Shown: positions 39,802 through 51,093, numbered from the stretch's first letter. The stretch is DNA of 64,000 bases from Beroe ovata (GCA_946803715.1 CAMPET010000024.1:103318-167317), one strand, 5' to 3'. The notes: generated from the sequence alone by a model not told the origin. Program-made: numbers and translations.

Positions 39802-39830
<29 letters not shown>
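39802..39830. repeat. (CA)n microsatellite in the locus 2 intron
   Basis: A CA run on the + strand, within an ACAGACAGA-rich stretch from about 39630. It is complementary to the (GT)n tract 0.8 kb downstream in the same intron. Confidence 0.95.
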
Positions 39831-40654
39831 ACGTGCTGTACATTCACAAGTTAATAGTGAGAAATGTGACACCGTAATGATGTGTCTCTCTGTGTGTGTC
39901 ATGTAGCCGCAGTATTCAGTAACGTGGGAAGTCACGTGTTTCTCTGTTGATGGTGTAGCTGTGGTCACGTGTCATTTCCATTGGTAACGTGTCATGTTGC
40001 TATGACCACGTGTTCATGCTGGACGACAGGAGGGGTGTCAAAGGAGTGACAGGAGGGGAATGTACAGAGATGTGTTCATGTTGAGTTTAGCGAGGAATAG
40101 TGTATAGTTGTGGTATATTAAATGGAGTCCATTACACCGTTCAGAAAGTAGAAACATGTCGCATCACACTAGCTACCCCCAGCCCCCTAGCTATGATTCA
40201 CACACTATTCACGCATATCACACTCTCACATAATTTAGTTTAAACATGGCAAATAAACCCAACGTTAGTATGTTTTTGTACATGTTTTTCTACTCTGCTA
40301 AATGCTGGACGCTGAGTGTAGTAAGAAGATATAACATTAGTGTAGAATCATGTTGTGGTGTTAAAATATACAGTGGACAGTGGTGTCAAGAATAGTGGTG
40401 TGAAAGCTTGATACTACTGTATCTACGGACAGTAGTGTCAAAGTAAAGTGTTTGAGGATGATAGCGGTGTCAAAGTTCACTGGTGTCATATCATAATTCA
40501 TGGGTGATACCAATTCAATATTCATCTTACTTCTATCAAGTGACATACAGTAATAGGAAGTGGAGTGTTCATACCTCTTTCTGCAAGTAGTTCAGATCTA
40601 CACATACACCAATAAACATGAATGTTAACCGGACACACAGACTGTGTGAGAGAG

Positions 40655-40660
<6 letters not shown>

Positions 40661-40686
<26 letters not shown>

Positions 40687-40838
40687 NNNNNNNNNNNNNN
40701 NNNNNNNNNNNNNNNNNNNNNNNNNNNNNNNNNNNNNNNNNNNNNNNNNNNNNNNNNNNNNNNNNNNNNNNNNNNNNNNNNTGTTTGTGTGTGTGTGTTT
40801 GTGTCTGTGTCTGTGTGTGTGTATGTGTGCGTCTGTGT
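40661..40838. repeat. (GT)n microsatellite with a 95-N gap
   Basis: A pure GT tract runs into N at 40687-40781 and resumes as GT/GTCT. The real length is unknown. Confidence 0.95.
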
Positions 40839-40951
40839 CCGGTTCTCAAGCATATTAATTGGTTTAATTAGTTGCTAATGCTATTCACTATTTGTAACAC
40901 GACAGTTGTAATTGCATGCTTGATAGTGCAACTGTTCAGTTTCCACCCCAG

Positions 40952-41317
40952 TTTGTACAGAGTGAGCATACCCTCATTCGTATCCCACTTTAACTCTGAC
41001 TGAGATCATGCCACTCTGTACAAACTACGGCTCCACATATCAAATACAGTCGACCGGCACGAGAGAAATTTGGTTCTATAGTTCCTCTAGTCTGGCGACA
41101 CAATCGCAACGCACACATTGTATCATTGTAGGTAAGGGTAGTCCAAAAGTCGCAGTAAAACTGCAAAAAGCCATGCATCGGTCACCCTAAGGTTAGGATA
41201 GCTTGCATAGGACCAAATTTTGGAAAAATTTCGCTTTTTTGGTTTTTTATTTTGGCCTGGCAAACAAATGAGTTTTTGGCTTATTTGAGGGCATCTGATT
41301 TAGCATTTGTATCGATG
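40952..41317 (+). promoter_or_regulatory. Conserved intronic element, copy 2, with 13-bp inverted repeat
   Basis: TTTGTACAGAGTG (40952-40964) is answered by CACTCTGTACAAA (41012-41024). The downstream block matches copy 1 (5066-5446), including GTATCCCACTTTAACTCTGA, GGCACGAGAGAAATTTG, GTCGCAGTAAAACTGCAAAA and CGGTCACCCT. The surrounding intron has diverged, apart from the later islands GCATAGGACCAAA and TTTAGCATTTGTATCGATG. It is retained at the matching position of both loci. A non-coding regulatory or structural RNA role is inferred. Confidence 0.6.
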
Positions 41318-42285
41318 AATTGTATTTTGTGTTCAATTACTGTACCTTATTTTGCATGTCCACTTCATTATTTCAGTTTTGTTTCACTGCTTCCCCTATA
41401 ACTTAACTAAAAGTACTAGCAAAAGTGGTTGTTTGGTAGTATCGACGGATAAAAGTAAGCAGTCTTTTCATTCTCGGCGCGCCGCGCGGCTCTCTTTGTT
41501 AGACAGTCGCGGCAAATTGAAATCTGTGGCATTTTTTGTTGGCTTTTCGATTCGAGTTGGATGAAGCCACCATTATAGTTCATGTCCAATTAACATCTAT
41601 TCCGCCTTTAAGAGGGCTTCATTAAAAAAAACCACTATCCTCGACACAAGTCGCATGGTGAATGTGTACCGTCAATCGGCACAAACTTAGCACTTATTCC
41701 AATTCATTAGGTTCGAGAAAAACGGTTGGAAATTTTAAGTAAACGTTATCACGATCTTACGTTGATATGAAGTTTATGTTGTATGATGATTATTGTTGAA
41801 TTTGATTGCTATCACTCCAAGAGTTTGTGTTTCATTTGTCATTGATATACGATCGTAGCTTAGACAACTGTCGAGGGCATCTATAGTATCCTTTTGGTAA
41901 GTCACCGGCATCTGAGTGTCACCTAGCAACTTCTGTCGAAGATATTGCTGCAAGATTAAACTTTCCGTTTCCGTGATAGCTGGAACCCGCTCTCCTCTCC
42001 CCTGTGGTCTGTACTCTAATTGAGCACAAGTGTTAAATGAATGTTGATATGGAAAATAGGAACTCGACCAGTGAGATGGAGAAAAGTTAGGGATTTTAAA
42101 TCGGTTTCTCAGCAATTTAGATATCAGTGTTAAGGACCTTTCCATGTCCTTGGATCGATTTCAGTAAATTCCATTAAATTACATCTAACTTAGTTCGGTG
42201 GAATTTTCGATAGATTCACGATATTGGTCAACCGCCAAATCCCATCACATTGTACTGTCACTTTCCCAATTGTTCCATCACTCAG

Positions 42286-42476
42286 GTGGAATTTACTCGT
42301 GCAAGTACTGCTCCAAAGTTCTCAAGTCTCGTCACGGGATGAAACATCATGAGGAAACGGTTCATCTGTTAAAAGAGAAAATTAAGTGCCGCATGTGTAA
42401 TGTTACTTTTACCACTAAATCGCATAGGACGCGCCATGAACAGAGATTCTGCAAAAATAGGGGCGGTATCCAGTGA
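42286..42476 (+). CDS. Locus 2 zinc-finger terminal exon 1 (C2H2 + C2HC)
   Basis: The acceptor CCATCACTCAG gives phase 1 and the stop is TGA. Finger 1 is CKYC...HHEETVH and finger 2 is CRMC...HEQRFC, linker LLKEKIK. It lies 2.9 kb after shared exon 4. Confidence 0.85.
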
Positions 42477-42859
42477 TAGCAAGCAATTACAAGAGTCCAG
42501 TTTTGCTCAATGATGAATACATGAGGATTTCTACCAATCACTTGAGGAAGACCCCATATCAAGCCTCTTCCGTTATAGGACTCCGATGTCAAAAAGTCAG
42601 GTGTCGGAATATTGTTGACTTTTGAACGTCCAGCTCGCATTATGACTCAATATGTTTTACTTCCTGAGATACTCGGCAACTGATCCAGGATTGTTTGTTT
42701 TAATGTTGAATCTTTATAGCGAAAACTCAGTTGTCTTCATTTCTCAAATTAATCTAAGTCTGCGCAGAATATAACATCATATAAGGAGTGATATCTCACA
42801 AACAAACACACAAGCATACCACATACGTGAACGTCATACACATACATTAACTCTGTCAG

Positions 42860-43152
42860 GGTTTTGTAACCTATGTGGACTACAAGGGTTTGCCTCCTCA
42901 AAAGCAGTGAACGACCACGTGAAGCAAGCTCACACTCATCTCCAAGATGGAACATGTGAAATATGTGGACAAAACTTCGGCTCCATAGCCGTGCTGAAAA
43001 GACACGTGTCAAATGTACATCTCAAGGTCCGCCCATATCAGTGCCCAAAGTGTGACGTGTGGTATAAGAGGAAAGATCATCTCAATAGGCATATGAAAGC
43101 AAAGCACTCAGAACTGAGAAGTGCATTTGATTTTACTACCATATTTCCTTGA
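42860..43152 (+). CDS. Locus 2 zinc-finger terminal exon 2 (three fingers)
   Basis: The acceptor ACTCTGTCAG gives phase 1 and the stop is TGA. Fingers are CNLCGLQGF...HVKQAH, CEIC...HVSNVH and CPKC...HMKAKH. It is a duplicate of the next exon, with the same FC-LCG-QGF start and the same RKDHLNRH/RKEHLRDH last helix. Confidence 0.88.
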
Positions 43153-43400
43153 CAACCGATTTGCTCGATATTGGACCGTGTGTATAATGTACATTGATTT
43201 AAAAGGATGTGTGTAAGGGTTACAAAGTGCGAGTTACATTTAGTTGTGCTTGTTTCAGAGTGTTTACGGGATATTTATTTCGCGATATATTTTGCTTGAA
43301 GCACGAAAATTAGTGTGATTTGCGCCAACACCATCGCCAAAAAAGGGATTCATAGAGAAATGGGATAGTTTTGTGTGTGTGATTTACAATTCTTTGGCAG

Positions 43401-43684
43401 GGTTTTGTAAGCTGTGTGGCAAGCAAGGTTTCACCACCAATCAAGCTCTACGAAATCACGTGAAATCTGCCCACGATCACCTTAAAGACGGGAAATGTGA
43501 GCATTGTGGACACAACTTAGGAAACCTAGCGAGTCTCATGCGGCACGTAGCAAACGTCCATCTGAAAATGCGTCCATTCCAATGTCCCAGCTGTTCACTC
43601 TCATTCAAGAGGAAAGAACATTTGCGAGATCACATCTCGAGCATTCACATGAATATTCGCCGAACGAGAAAAACGCCCAGGTGA
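43401..43684 (+). CDS. Locus 2 zinc-finger terminal exon 3 (three fingers)
   Basis: The acceptor CTTTGGCAG gives phase 1 and the stop is TGA. Fingers are CKLCGKQGF...HVKSAH, CEHC...HVANVH and CPSC...HISSIH. AATAAA at 43966-43971 lies about 280 bp after the stop, so it has its own 3' end. Confidence 0.88.
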
Positions 43685-44082
43685 TTGAATACTTCTGAAC
43701 ATGGGCCATGGACCATTGTCCAGTACTTGTGTAGCCATTCGTGAATCATCGCAACTCCTGTTCCCAATAACTGGACAATCATTCCTTGAGCCTCGATGGC
43801 ATCTAGAACACCATTCTAACAGGACATTTTATATTACCAGGGACTGAATTAATTTGTAAATAGCATACTGCGATGAATTGGATTAGGTTATTTTCAGGTT
43901 GACGCATTTTATTTTAGTGCTCAACAGGAATTTTATGCGGAATATTTGGAGTCTTTCCAGGTTTGAATAAAGAGTTTTATTGATTGGTAGCTCCTATTTT
44001 GATCACGCGAAATTTGGCACCTCATTCAACTGTCACACTTCTGCCTTGTGACTCGGATATTAGGTGACACCAGATATTGCAG

Positions 44083-44273
44083 ACAGTAGAAAGTGTTATG
44101 TGTGCCACAAGCTGTTCTCAACTGGGAAGATTGCCAGAGAACACGTCATATCGGTACACATGAGGCAGCGACCTTACATATGCAAATACTGTAACAAGAC
44201 ATTCGGCACTCAACCAGCTACATCCAGACATCAAAATCGTCACTGTGCTCTTAATCCAAACAAAATCCGATAG
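44083..44273 (+). CDS. Locus 2 zinc-finger terminal exon 4 (two fingers)
   Basis: The acceptor GATATTGCAG gives phase 1, while an upstream AG at 44062-44063 is out of phase. The stop is TAG. Finger 1 is CYVC...HVISVH and finger 2 is CKYC...HQNRHC, linker MRQRPYI. AATAAA lies at 44605-44610. Confidence 0.86.
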
Positions 44274-44845
44274 AAATAGAAGACTTAATTGTGATGTTTG
44301 AGTGGTGATAGCCGGATAGCGTGAGTTCATGTCACGCGTGTTTTTTATCACTTTTTTTCTCAAATCAGAGTGTAGCTTTAAGATGTTTTCATGATAGAAG
44401 GGAGACGGGTTTGTCTACATGTGGATTGTGCTGTGTAGTAGTGATGATTGATAGGAATTGGTAAAACTGTTTGAGCAAAAACAGAGAAGGAAATTTTCAT
44501 TATGTCGATGACATTCGAGCAAATCACATCGTTATTTGTTAAATCCATGGTGGTGTTTTTTGTAGCAATTAGGTTTTATATTGTTAACATTGTTTTGTCT
44601 CAAAAATAAATGAAAGCGTGAACTAAGAACTTTTCATACTTCATGATTTTGATGAAATGTCGTTTTAATTGGTAATTTGGTATTGACAGAATTTGGCATT
44701 AATAGAATTTGAATTTAACTTAGAAAATATTAGATCGTCGCCTACACAGTTAAATCTGGACAAGAGTTGGAGTTGTAAACGGTACAAGGCACAAATTTTG
44801 GACCGATCTGAGTCGGATTTTACACCAGGGTTTTGTCTGTTTCAG

Positions 44846-45018
44846 TGCAGTGTCCAATGTGTTCTCGAGAATTCCGGGGTAAATCTGTAAAGAGTCACCT
44901 CAACCGTCACGTCAACGAGGTCCACCTCAAGAAACACAAGGAAACATGCCCTAATTGTGGCAAGAAGTTCTTTAGAGCATGCGACTACAGATTGCATCTT
45001 AAGAAGAATTCTTGTTAA
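44846..45018 (+). CDS. Locus 2 zinc-finger terminal exon 5 (C2H2 + C2HC)
   Basis: The acceptor TCTGTTTCAG gives phase 1 and the stop is TAA. Finger 1 is CPMC...HVNEVH with an extended loop and finger 2 is CPNC...HLKKNSC, linker LKKHKET. Confidence 0.86.
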
Positions 45019-45206
45019 ATATATAAATGTGTTCGCGTCTTTTGAATGATTTAGACGTCGTACTATCATCACTGCTTAATATTGCTCGTTACCATAATAA
45101 GTTCGGAAAACTTGTCAGCCGCCTATGGTCAGTTCCCGATAATAGCACCCTCATAATCACCGTTTCATCCCCTATCCTCATCCCTCAATCAAATGATAAT
45201 ATCCAG

Positions 45207-45400
45207 ATAATCGATGCCACATTTGTGGGACTGTGGGAGGTCCTTCACGACGCTCTGCCAAGTGAAACCGGGTTTTACTGAAACCCCATATCGGGAGTGT
45301 CCATTTCAAGATCAAGAAGTTCCAGTGTGGGAAATGCGGTGCAAAGCTCTACCAGAAGACGGCCTTCAAAAGACACTTCAAGATTCATGATGATGAATAA
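45207..45400 (+). pseudogene. Locus 2 zinc-finger exon 6 with in-frame stop (decayed exon)
   Basis: The acceptor AATATCCAG, phase-1 entry and terminal TAA at 45398-45400 are intact. Finger 2 is complete (CGKC...HFKIH) with the family linker HFKIKKFQ. Finger 1 starts CHIC and ends HIGSVH, but a TGA at 45263-45265 interrupts it and its loop is longer than in sister exons. If used, it would give a protein ending about 18 residues into the exon with no finger. An assembly error or a truncating isoform are the alternatives. Confidence 0.75.
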
Positions 45401-45823
45401 TAGAATCCCTTTTTACCGTGATACAAGATCCGATACGACTACTGTGATCAAGAGAGGGAATATTTGGTTCTTTGTAGTACAAGTCAGTCTGTAATTTTAC
45501 AGACAAAGTGATAAAATATGCCCCGAACTGTTTTTCCTTTTGTCGGCACTGATGATAGTTTGTCGAATAAACCAGGGATGATTGAATAAGTTATTGAATT
45601 TCGCCTTTCTTGGAATACCGTTTCGTTTGTGATAAATGCGCCGCGCTTTGTCAAATAGGGATTTGTGACTGAAGATAGGAATAACCGCCTTGACTATTAT
45701 CATTGGTCTGTAGCGTGGTAACACAAAACTCGTGCGTTTGTGCTGAAATTCCTCGAATACTACACGATTCCCGAGGGTACAATGGTATAGTGCTACGGTT
45801 AAAAAGCTCATTCCAATCCGCAG

Positions 45824-46098
45824 GAGAACTACATCCTGAGTTCGATATCCCGGATGTGGTTCCATTCGTGACCCAAGAGTGTCCCATGTGTTCCATAGTT
45901 TTGGGACCCAACACCAGTATCAAACGGCATATTGCTGCGGTTCATCTGAAAATAAAGAATCACCAGTGTAAAGTGTGCTCGAAGAAGTTTTTCCGTAAGA
46001 ATGACCTCAAGAATCATGTACTGCGTCATGCACGGAACAAGGAGACGAGAGAACTGTATACGGAGAAAGTGTCCCCGAAACGCAATCGTGAAAAGTAG
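45824..46098 (+). CDS. Locus 2 zinc-finger terminal exon 7 (two C2H2 fingers)
   Basis: The acceptor CCAATCCGCAG gives phase 1 and the stop is TAG. An acidic-hydrophobic lead of about 23 residues precedes CPMC...HIAAVH and CKVC...HVLRH. The linker LKIKNHQ and second finger SKKFFRKND are shared with the next exon. The tail is basic. Confidence 0.87.
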
Positions 46099-46360
46099 AT
46101 TTTATGATGATTTTCAATTTCTGAGATTATTATATGGGTTAAATGACTGTTTTTCACAATGAAATTAACTGGAAAACGTATCACTGTGCAGTAGCAGGTA
46201 CTTACAAAATGTGAAGCCCTTTTTGTCTGACAATCTTAATAGCACATTGTACGATAGAAGTGAATCAAGCATGTAATCCATCCATATGAGATGACTGTAG
46301 AGCATATATCCTGATTACGATTCATTTAATGAGTGTTTAAATATGCTCTGTGTCCATCAG

Positions 46361-46608
46361 AGGTTCCAGGCCAGTCAGAGTATGGTGAATTGAAGGGTAT
46401 TGACGTCAACGAACTGATGCAATGCCCGTTCTGTGCTAAGACTCTGGGTCCAAATACGAGTGTTAAGCGACATATAGCCTCAGTTCATCTGAAAATTAAG
46501 AATCACCAGTGTTCTGTTTGTAGTAAGAAGTTCTTCAGGAAGAATGATAGGGATAGGCATATGTCGAGACATGCCAAAGAGTATTCTACACCGGCTAAAA
46601 AACAATGA
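46361..46608 (+). CDS. Locus 2 zinc-finger terminal exon 8 (two C2H2 fingers)
   Basis: The acceptor GTCCATCAG gives phase 1 and the stop is TGA. Fingers are CPFC...HIASVH and CSVC...HMSRH. LGPNTSVKRHIA and LKIKNHQC are almost identical to exon 7, so the two are recent tandem duplicates. Confidence 0.87.
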
Positions 46609-46934
46609 TGGAACTTGTGTGCGTTGATCAAAGCATTGTGGAAAGTTTTTATTCTTTTATGAAACTGAGTTATTGATGTATTATTTAACACATTTTGTAT
46701 CATGTTATGCTATGTATTACAATAATTTGATGTACTTAATGGTTTACTGAATATCCACAAGTTAGTTCCACTTAGTTAAGACGAATTTTACGCAAAATTG
46801 CTCTGTTTTCCCCTGCAGTTCTGATCATACATTCCTTGCATCTACTTAGAGGAGTTTCAAAATACCTGTCCAATCGAAGACACCTCTCCAGATACCCTGA
46901 ATTGAGATAATGCTCTGTTAAGACCTCATTTCAG

Positions 46935-47200
46935 GAATCAGCTGCGAACTCACTGTACCTTTGCTAGAGTGCGACCTTCCTCTACCAACTCGGAAACTCC
47001 ATCTCGGCTATGGCGACATTTCTTGTACCGTTTGTGGCAAACTCTTTGCCGGGAAGAAAGCCATGTTTAGTTATCGGAGACATTACTCAACTGTCCACCT
47101 GAAAGAAAAGATGTTCAGATGCAAATTTTGCGACCAAAGTTTCGGTCAGAGTAGTACTAGGAACCGACACGAACGGACCTGTATGTTGAAACCCCCTTAG
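46935..47200 (+). CDS. Locus 2 zinc-finger terminal exon 9 (C2H2 + C2HC)
   Basis: The acceptor CTCATTTCAG gives phase 1 and the stop is TAG. About 32 lead residues are followed by CTVC...HYSTVH and CKFC...HERTC, linker LKEKMFR. Confidence 0.86.
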
Positions 47201-47386
47201 ATGATGTCGTTGGCTTCGCGAAATATATTTGCTTTTTGAAATTTAGTTTTGTAATCAAAAGTGAACACTAATTTTAGTGGAGTGTCTTAAGACATTCATA
47301 TCTCGACGTTAAGAGATCCAAATAGTTTTTTCTAGAGGACAGTTTGATCCTCTATTCAACTTTGAATTTTATATTTACTCTTGCAG

Positions 47387-47565
47387 AAACAGTGGAGTGT
47401 GCACTCTGCGGTAAGAAGTTTATGGGTCGCACCAACTGCAAGAGACATATTAAAACTGTTCACCAGAAACTTAAGGAATATAGATGCCCCTACTGTTCAA
47501 AGGATTTCACCACAAAATATTATTGTGATATTCATACCAAGTGCTGCAGAATAAGCCGTTGTTAA
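47387..47565 (+). CDS. Locus 2 zinc-finger terminal exon 10 (C2H2 + C2HC)
   Basis: The acceptor ACTCTTGCAG gives phase 1 and the stop is TAA. Fingers are CALC...HIKTVH and CPYC...HTKCC, linker QKLKEYR. Confidence 0.86.
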
Positions 47566-47753
47566 GTCATCAGATCATGTATCATTTTTTACTCTTTTGG
47601 TGGTAATTATTTCGATTTCCATATCTAATTTTTAAGTTTTTTGTAAAACAATGAAATTTTAAAAGGAACACTTCTGAGGTCTCTTCTATTATAGATCTAC
47701 CAAAAAATTGCAATGTTTTGAAGATTCACTTGAGAATTGCCCACGTTTTTCAG

Positions 47754-47953
47754 TTCGTGCCAGTATGCTACCGGAAATTGCTGATTGTGATGTTTGCCAA
47801 CGATTGAAACACAACCGGGGTCAATGGAACCGCCACTTTAAGACGGTTCACTTGAAAATACGGAATTTTGCTTGTGAATGGTGCAACAGGAGGTTTAGCA
47901 GAAAATCAGCAGCAAAGACACATATGAAGCGATGTATTGCCAATCAGAAATGA
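47754..47953 (+). CDS. Locus 2 zinc-finger terminal exon 11 (C2H2 + C2HC)
   Basis: The acceptor CGTTTTTCAG gives phase 1 and the stop is TGA. Fingers are CDVC...HFKTVH and CEWC...HMKRC, linker LKIRNFA. Finger 1 lacks the usual aromatic after the second Cys. Confidence 0.85.
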
Positions 47954-48058
47954 ACCCGTGAATAATAGTTTTTAATGAACATCTAGATTATGTGAAACTT
48001 ACATAGTTCATGGATTGGACGATTGAATGAGAGTCGCATGAGTTACGATGAGGGATAA

Positions 48059-48132
48059 TTAATTCTCTTTTGACTCTGTTAACAAATGAAAATACACATT
48101 TTCATTTGTTAACAGGGTCAAAAGAGAATTAA
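48059..48132. repeat. 35-bp inverted repeat with 4-nt loop
   Basis: The arms are 48059-48093 and 48098-48132, with loop ACAC. I find one mismatch, which would be a G:U pair in a + strand RNA, so the hairpin is fully paired. It lies in the spacer between zinc-finger exons 11 and 12. Confidence 0.9.
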
Positions 48133-48283
48133 CTAACTATCTCTCATTGTATGTGAAACTTCTTTTTTGAAAGGCACAATGTTCCAAATGGTTAAAATTT
48201 GATTTGTTGACATATGTGATACCTACTAAAGCAAATTTGTTTTGGAAGAAAAGTTGTGCCCTGTCATATAACTGCATTTGCAG

Positions 48284-48516
48284 GTGCTGTTGTGTGCCCT
48301 ATCTGTTTCCGATCATTCTGTGGTGTTCAGCGAAAGAACCACTTCAAAGTTCACTTCAGATCTGTTCACCTAAAGCAGAAAGACTTCAATTGTGAATTTT
48401 GTGGTCATGCATTTTCGACACGTGGCAATTGTAGAAGACATGAAGCCGGTTGCAGATTTAGGGATATGAACATTGATACTATTATTAAAGAGTCCAAACA
48501 TAATTATCTTGATTGA
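48284..48516 (+). CDS. Locus 2 zinc-finger terminal exon 12 (C2H2 + C2HC)
   Basis: The acceptor GCATTTGCAG gives phase 1 and the stop is TGA. Fingers are CPIC...HFRSVH with loop GVQRKNHFKV, and CEFC...HEAGC, linker LKQKDFN. AATAAA lies at 48598-48603. It forms a close subgroup with exons 13 and 14. Confidence 0.87.
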
Positions 48517-48792
48517 CCAATTTCAAAGAGAGATAAAAGTTCATCCTTTCATAAATGCGGTATGTCTTGGAATAGACTGATTTCGGTTTTTTCTAGCAAT
48601 AAATTTGGTTGTTATTGTAACTATCTTTTGCCTCAATTAAACCAGGATACTCTTGTTTTAATTGTTATCCCAGGATTTAAAGTGTTCAAATTGATGGATA
48701 GAACAATTCTAGAGCAACGAGAAGCAATGTTTTAGCAATTGAACGTCAGTAGACTACTCTAATTCACTAATGACACATTGATCACATTACAG

Positions 48793-49007
48793 GTGGCGTG
48801 ACAGTTTGTCACGTGTGCCAGAGGAAGTTCCATGGGAACCAGCAAAAGAACCACTTCAAAATCCACTATCGTTCAGTACATCTGAAAATCAAAGAACATC
48901 GATGCAGGTGGTGTGATAAAAGCTTTGCAAGAGTTGATACTCTCAGAAGACACGAAAGGAAATGCCGGAAGAAAGACATTATTTTAGATCTGAGTAACTT
49001 TGAATAG
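48793..49007 (+). CDS. Locus 2 zinc-finger terminal exon 13 (C2H2 + C2HC)
   Basis: The acceptor CACATTACAG gives phase 1 and the stop is TAG. Fingers are CHVC...HYRSVH with loop GNQQKNHFKI, and CRWC...HERKC, linker LKIKEHR. Confidence 0.87.
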
Positions 49008-49357
49008 TATTGATATTATGCGGTTATAAAATTGGAATGTTATTTGTGCTGAATTGTTGTGCTGATATCCACTCAATCATCGGGCACTCAGCGCACATAT
49101 GATACTCTCCAAAAATTGCAGTTACAGCAGCGTTTGCAAGTTGAAACTCTTGTAGCCTCATGACATGATCTCTTGAAATTAAGCACGAAATGTTTTGCTT
49201 TTCAAATATCGAAAATTGCTAGGTGATATGTGAAAGAAACTTGATGCAACCTCGGGGATAAACACTTACACTTTTATCCAAAGCACACATGAACGTATCG
49301 ATCCCATGAGCAAATGACACCTAAAATTTCACTCCTTTACAAAATTATGTATTTCAG

Positions 49358-49731
49358 GTGATGGTTTCATCTCATGTCGAGTGTGTTTCCGTGCATTTTT
49401 GGGACCACAGCGGAGGGCAAACTTCCGCAAACACTATCAAACCGTTCACCTCCGGATGAAAGAACATAGGTGTCAATGGTGTGGGAAGGTTTTTGGGAGA
49501 TCAGATTCTGTTAGACGCCATGAAAAGACATGCCCACACTCAACAAAAGAAACCAGAACAACCTTTTGCGATTTTTGTGGCCGTCTCTATGGAAGAGCTG
49601 ACTCTAAGAAAAAGCATGAAATGAACTGTCCTTTCAAAAGTCTAGATGCGGAGAATGTATTAGAAGAGGCGGGAGAAGATGTTAAACCCATGGTATTTCA
49701 TGATGAGCCGAATGATAATCTTCAGGAGTGA
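49358..49731 (+). CDS. Locus 2 zinc-finger terminal exon 14 (C2H2 + two C2HC fingers)
   Basis: The acceptor GTATTTCAG gives phase 1 and the stop is TGA. Fingers are CRVC...HYQTVH, CQWC...HEKTC and CDFC...HEMNC, followed by an acidic tail of about 40 residues. The third finger looks like an internal duplicate of the second (GRSDSVRRHE / GRADSKKKHE). Confidence 0.87.
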
Positions 49732-50453
49732 TTGCTTGAGACAGTAGACAATCAACGCTGTTTGCGTTCTGTGTTAGATGTGTTATCTAAAAATGATGTC
49801 CAAACGTGGGTATTCATAGCAGTTTGAGCAGTGCACACATTATTTTCATTCTCAGAACTCTCAAACCTCTCTTTTATATCTACCTGAACTGGTGCGTCTG
49901 CAATGATTGGTATTCATGATCAATCTGACCATGCACACAACATAAGTTTGCTTCAAGCTGGCATCAAAGTATTTTAATCTGCTCTCTGTGTCTGATATGA
50001 TTTGAATGGCCACTGCACAAACATGATTTAATTTTGCTAGGATTTATTATCAGATATCAACAGCAACCCTTTTTATGGCTAAGGTCCAATAATATTATAA
50101 TGCCATCCCTGTTAAGGCGCACGAAATATTTTTTACTGCTCATGTTGCCACTCTTTGATAATACCTACTTCTCTGATGTATCTTGGGAGCACCTACTGAG
50201 TGAATATTATTTCATTGTAGGCTCACACAGATGTACTGATAAATTTCATCATTATTCATTCTGTTAATACTAATGTTTCATGGCTCCAACAGTACACTAG
50301 TAATAAATTTGTGGAGATTTTCCATGTCCTCTAAATTTATATCAGAGCAAACTGATACGTTAAAATTCATTGTAGTTCAACTTTGCTGCAGAATTAAAAC
50401 CTCTAACTCTCATCCTCTATTGTCTCATCCTCCAAACAATCCAATTACTGCAG

Positions 50454-50695
50454 ATGAAGATGAGTACGGGAATCTGAGTTGTCCCATCTGTGAAACTGTG
50501 TTCCACGGAACTGTGACACAACAGAAGGGTAACTTCAGAAGACACTGGAACGCACTCCATATGCAACTCAACACCTTTCAGTGTAGAATATGCGATAAGA
50601 CTTTCAATAGGAAACACAACATGCGCCGGCATGAGATTTCAGTACATTGTAAAGACAAGAAAAAACTTTTGGATTGTTATGGCGATGTCGTGTGA
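50454..50695 (+). CDS. Locus 2 zinc-finger terminal exon 15 (two C2H2 fingers)
   Basis: The acceptor ATTACTGCAG gives phase 1 and the stop is TGA. Fingers are CPIC...HWNALH and CRIC...HEISVH, linker MQLNTFQ. The loop GTVTQQKGNFRR is of the long type shared with exon 16. Confidence 0.86.
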
Positions 50696-50887
50696 TATAG
50701 CAATTGATCTTCTGAACAATTATTTATCTTCTGAACGTTAAAATTTCATAGCAATCAAATCTTACATACTTCATAATTTAAAATATTTTTAGTTTCAAAG
50801 TTTCAACGTTGATTTGTGAACATGATATCACTGGTTAAAACTCTAGTATGGCAGAAAAGCCACTTTCTCTACCTAACATATTTTCAG

Positions 50888-51093
50888 TTGTTTGTGAGAA
50901 AAATCTGATCTGTTCAATATGTGGTCAAAAGTTCATTGGTTTGCCATCCAAACGAATGTCAAACTTCAGAGCTCACTGGAGGAACATTCATCTGAACATC
51001 AAGAAGTTTCAATGTGGTATTTGTGATCACCGCTTTAGCCGGAGACATCATCTTACAATGCATTACTTGAAGAAACATAATATTGCCATGTAG
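50888..51093 (+). CDS. Locus 2 zinc-finger terminal exon 16 (two C2H2 fingers)
   Basis: The acceptor ATATTTTCAG gives phase 1 and the stop is TAG. Fingers are CSIC...HWRNIH and CGIC...HYLKKH, linker LNIKKFQ. AATAAA at 51203-51208 lies only 110 bp after the stop and 150 bp before the 3' end of the opposite-strand VWA7-like gene. Confidence 0.87.

Noticed and set aside
41008-41190. Open frame through the conserved intronic element of locus 2.
   Set aside because: The matching frame in locus 1 is broken by stops, and differences between copies do not follow codon positions.
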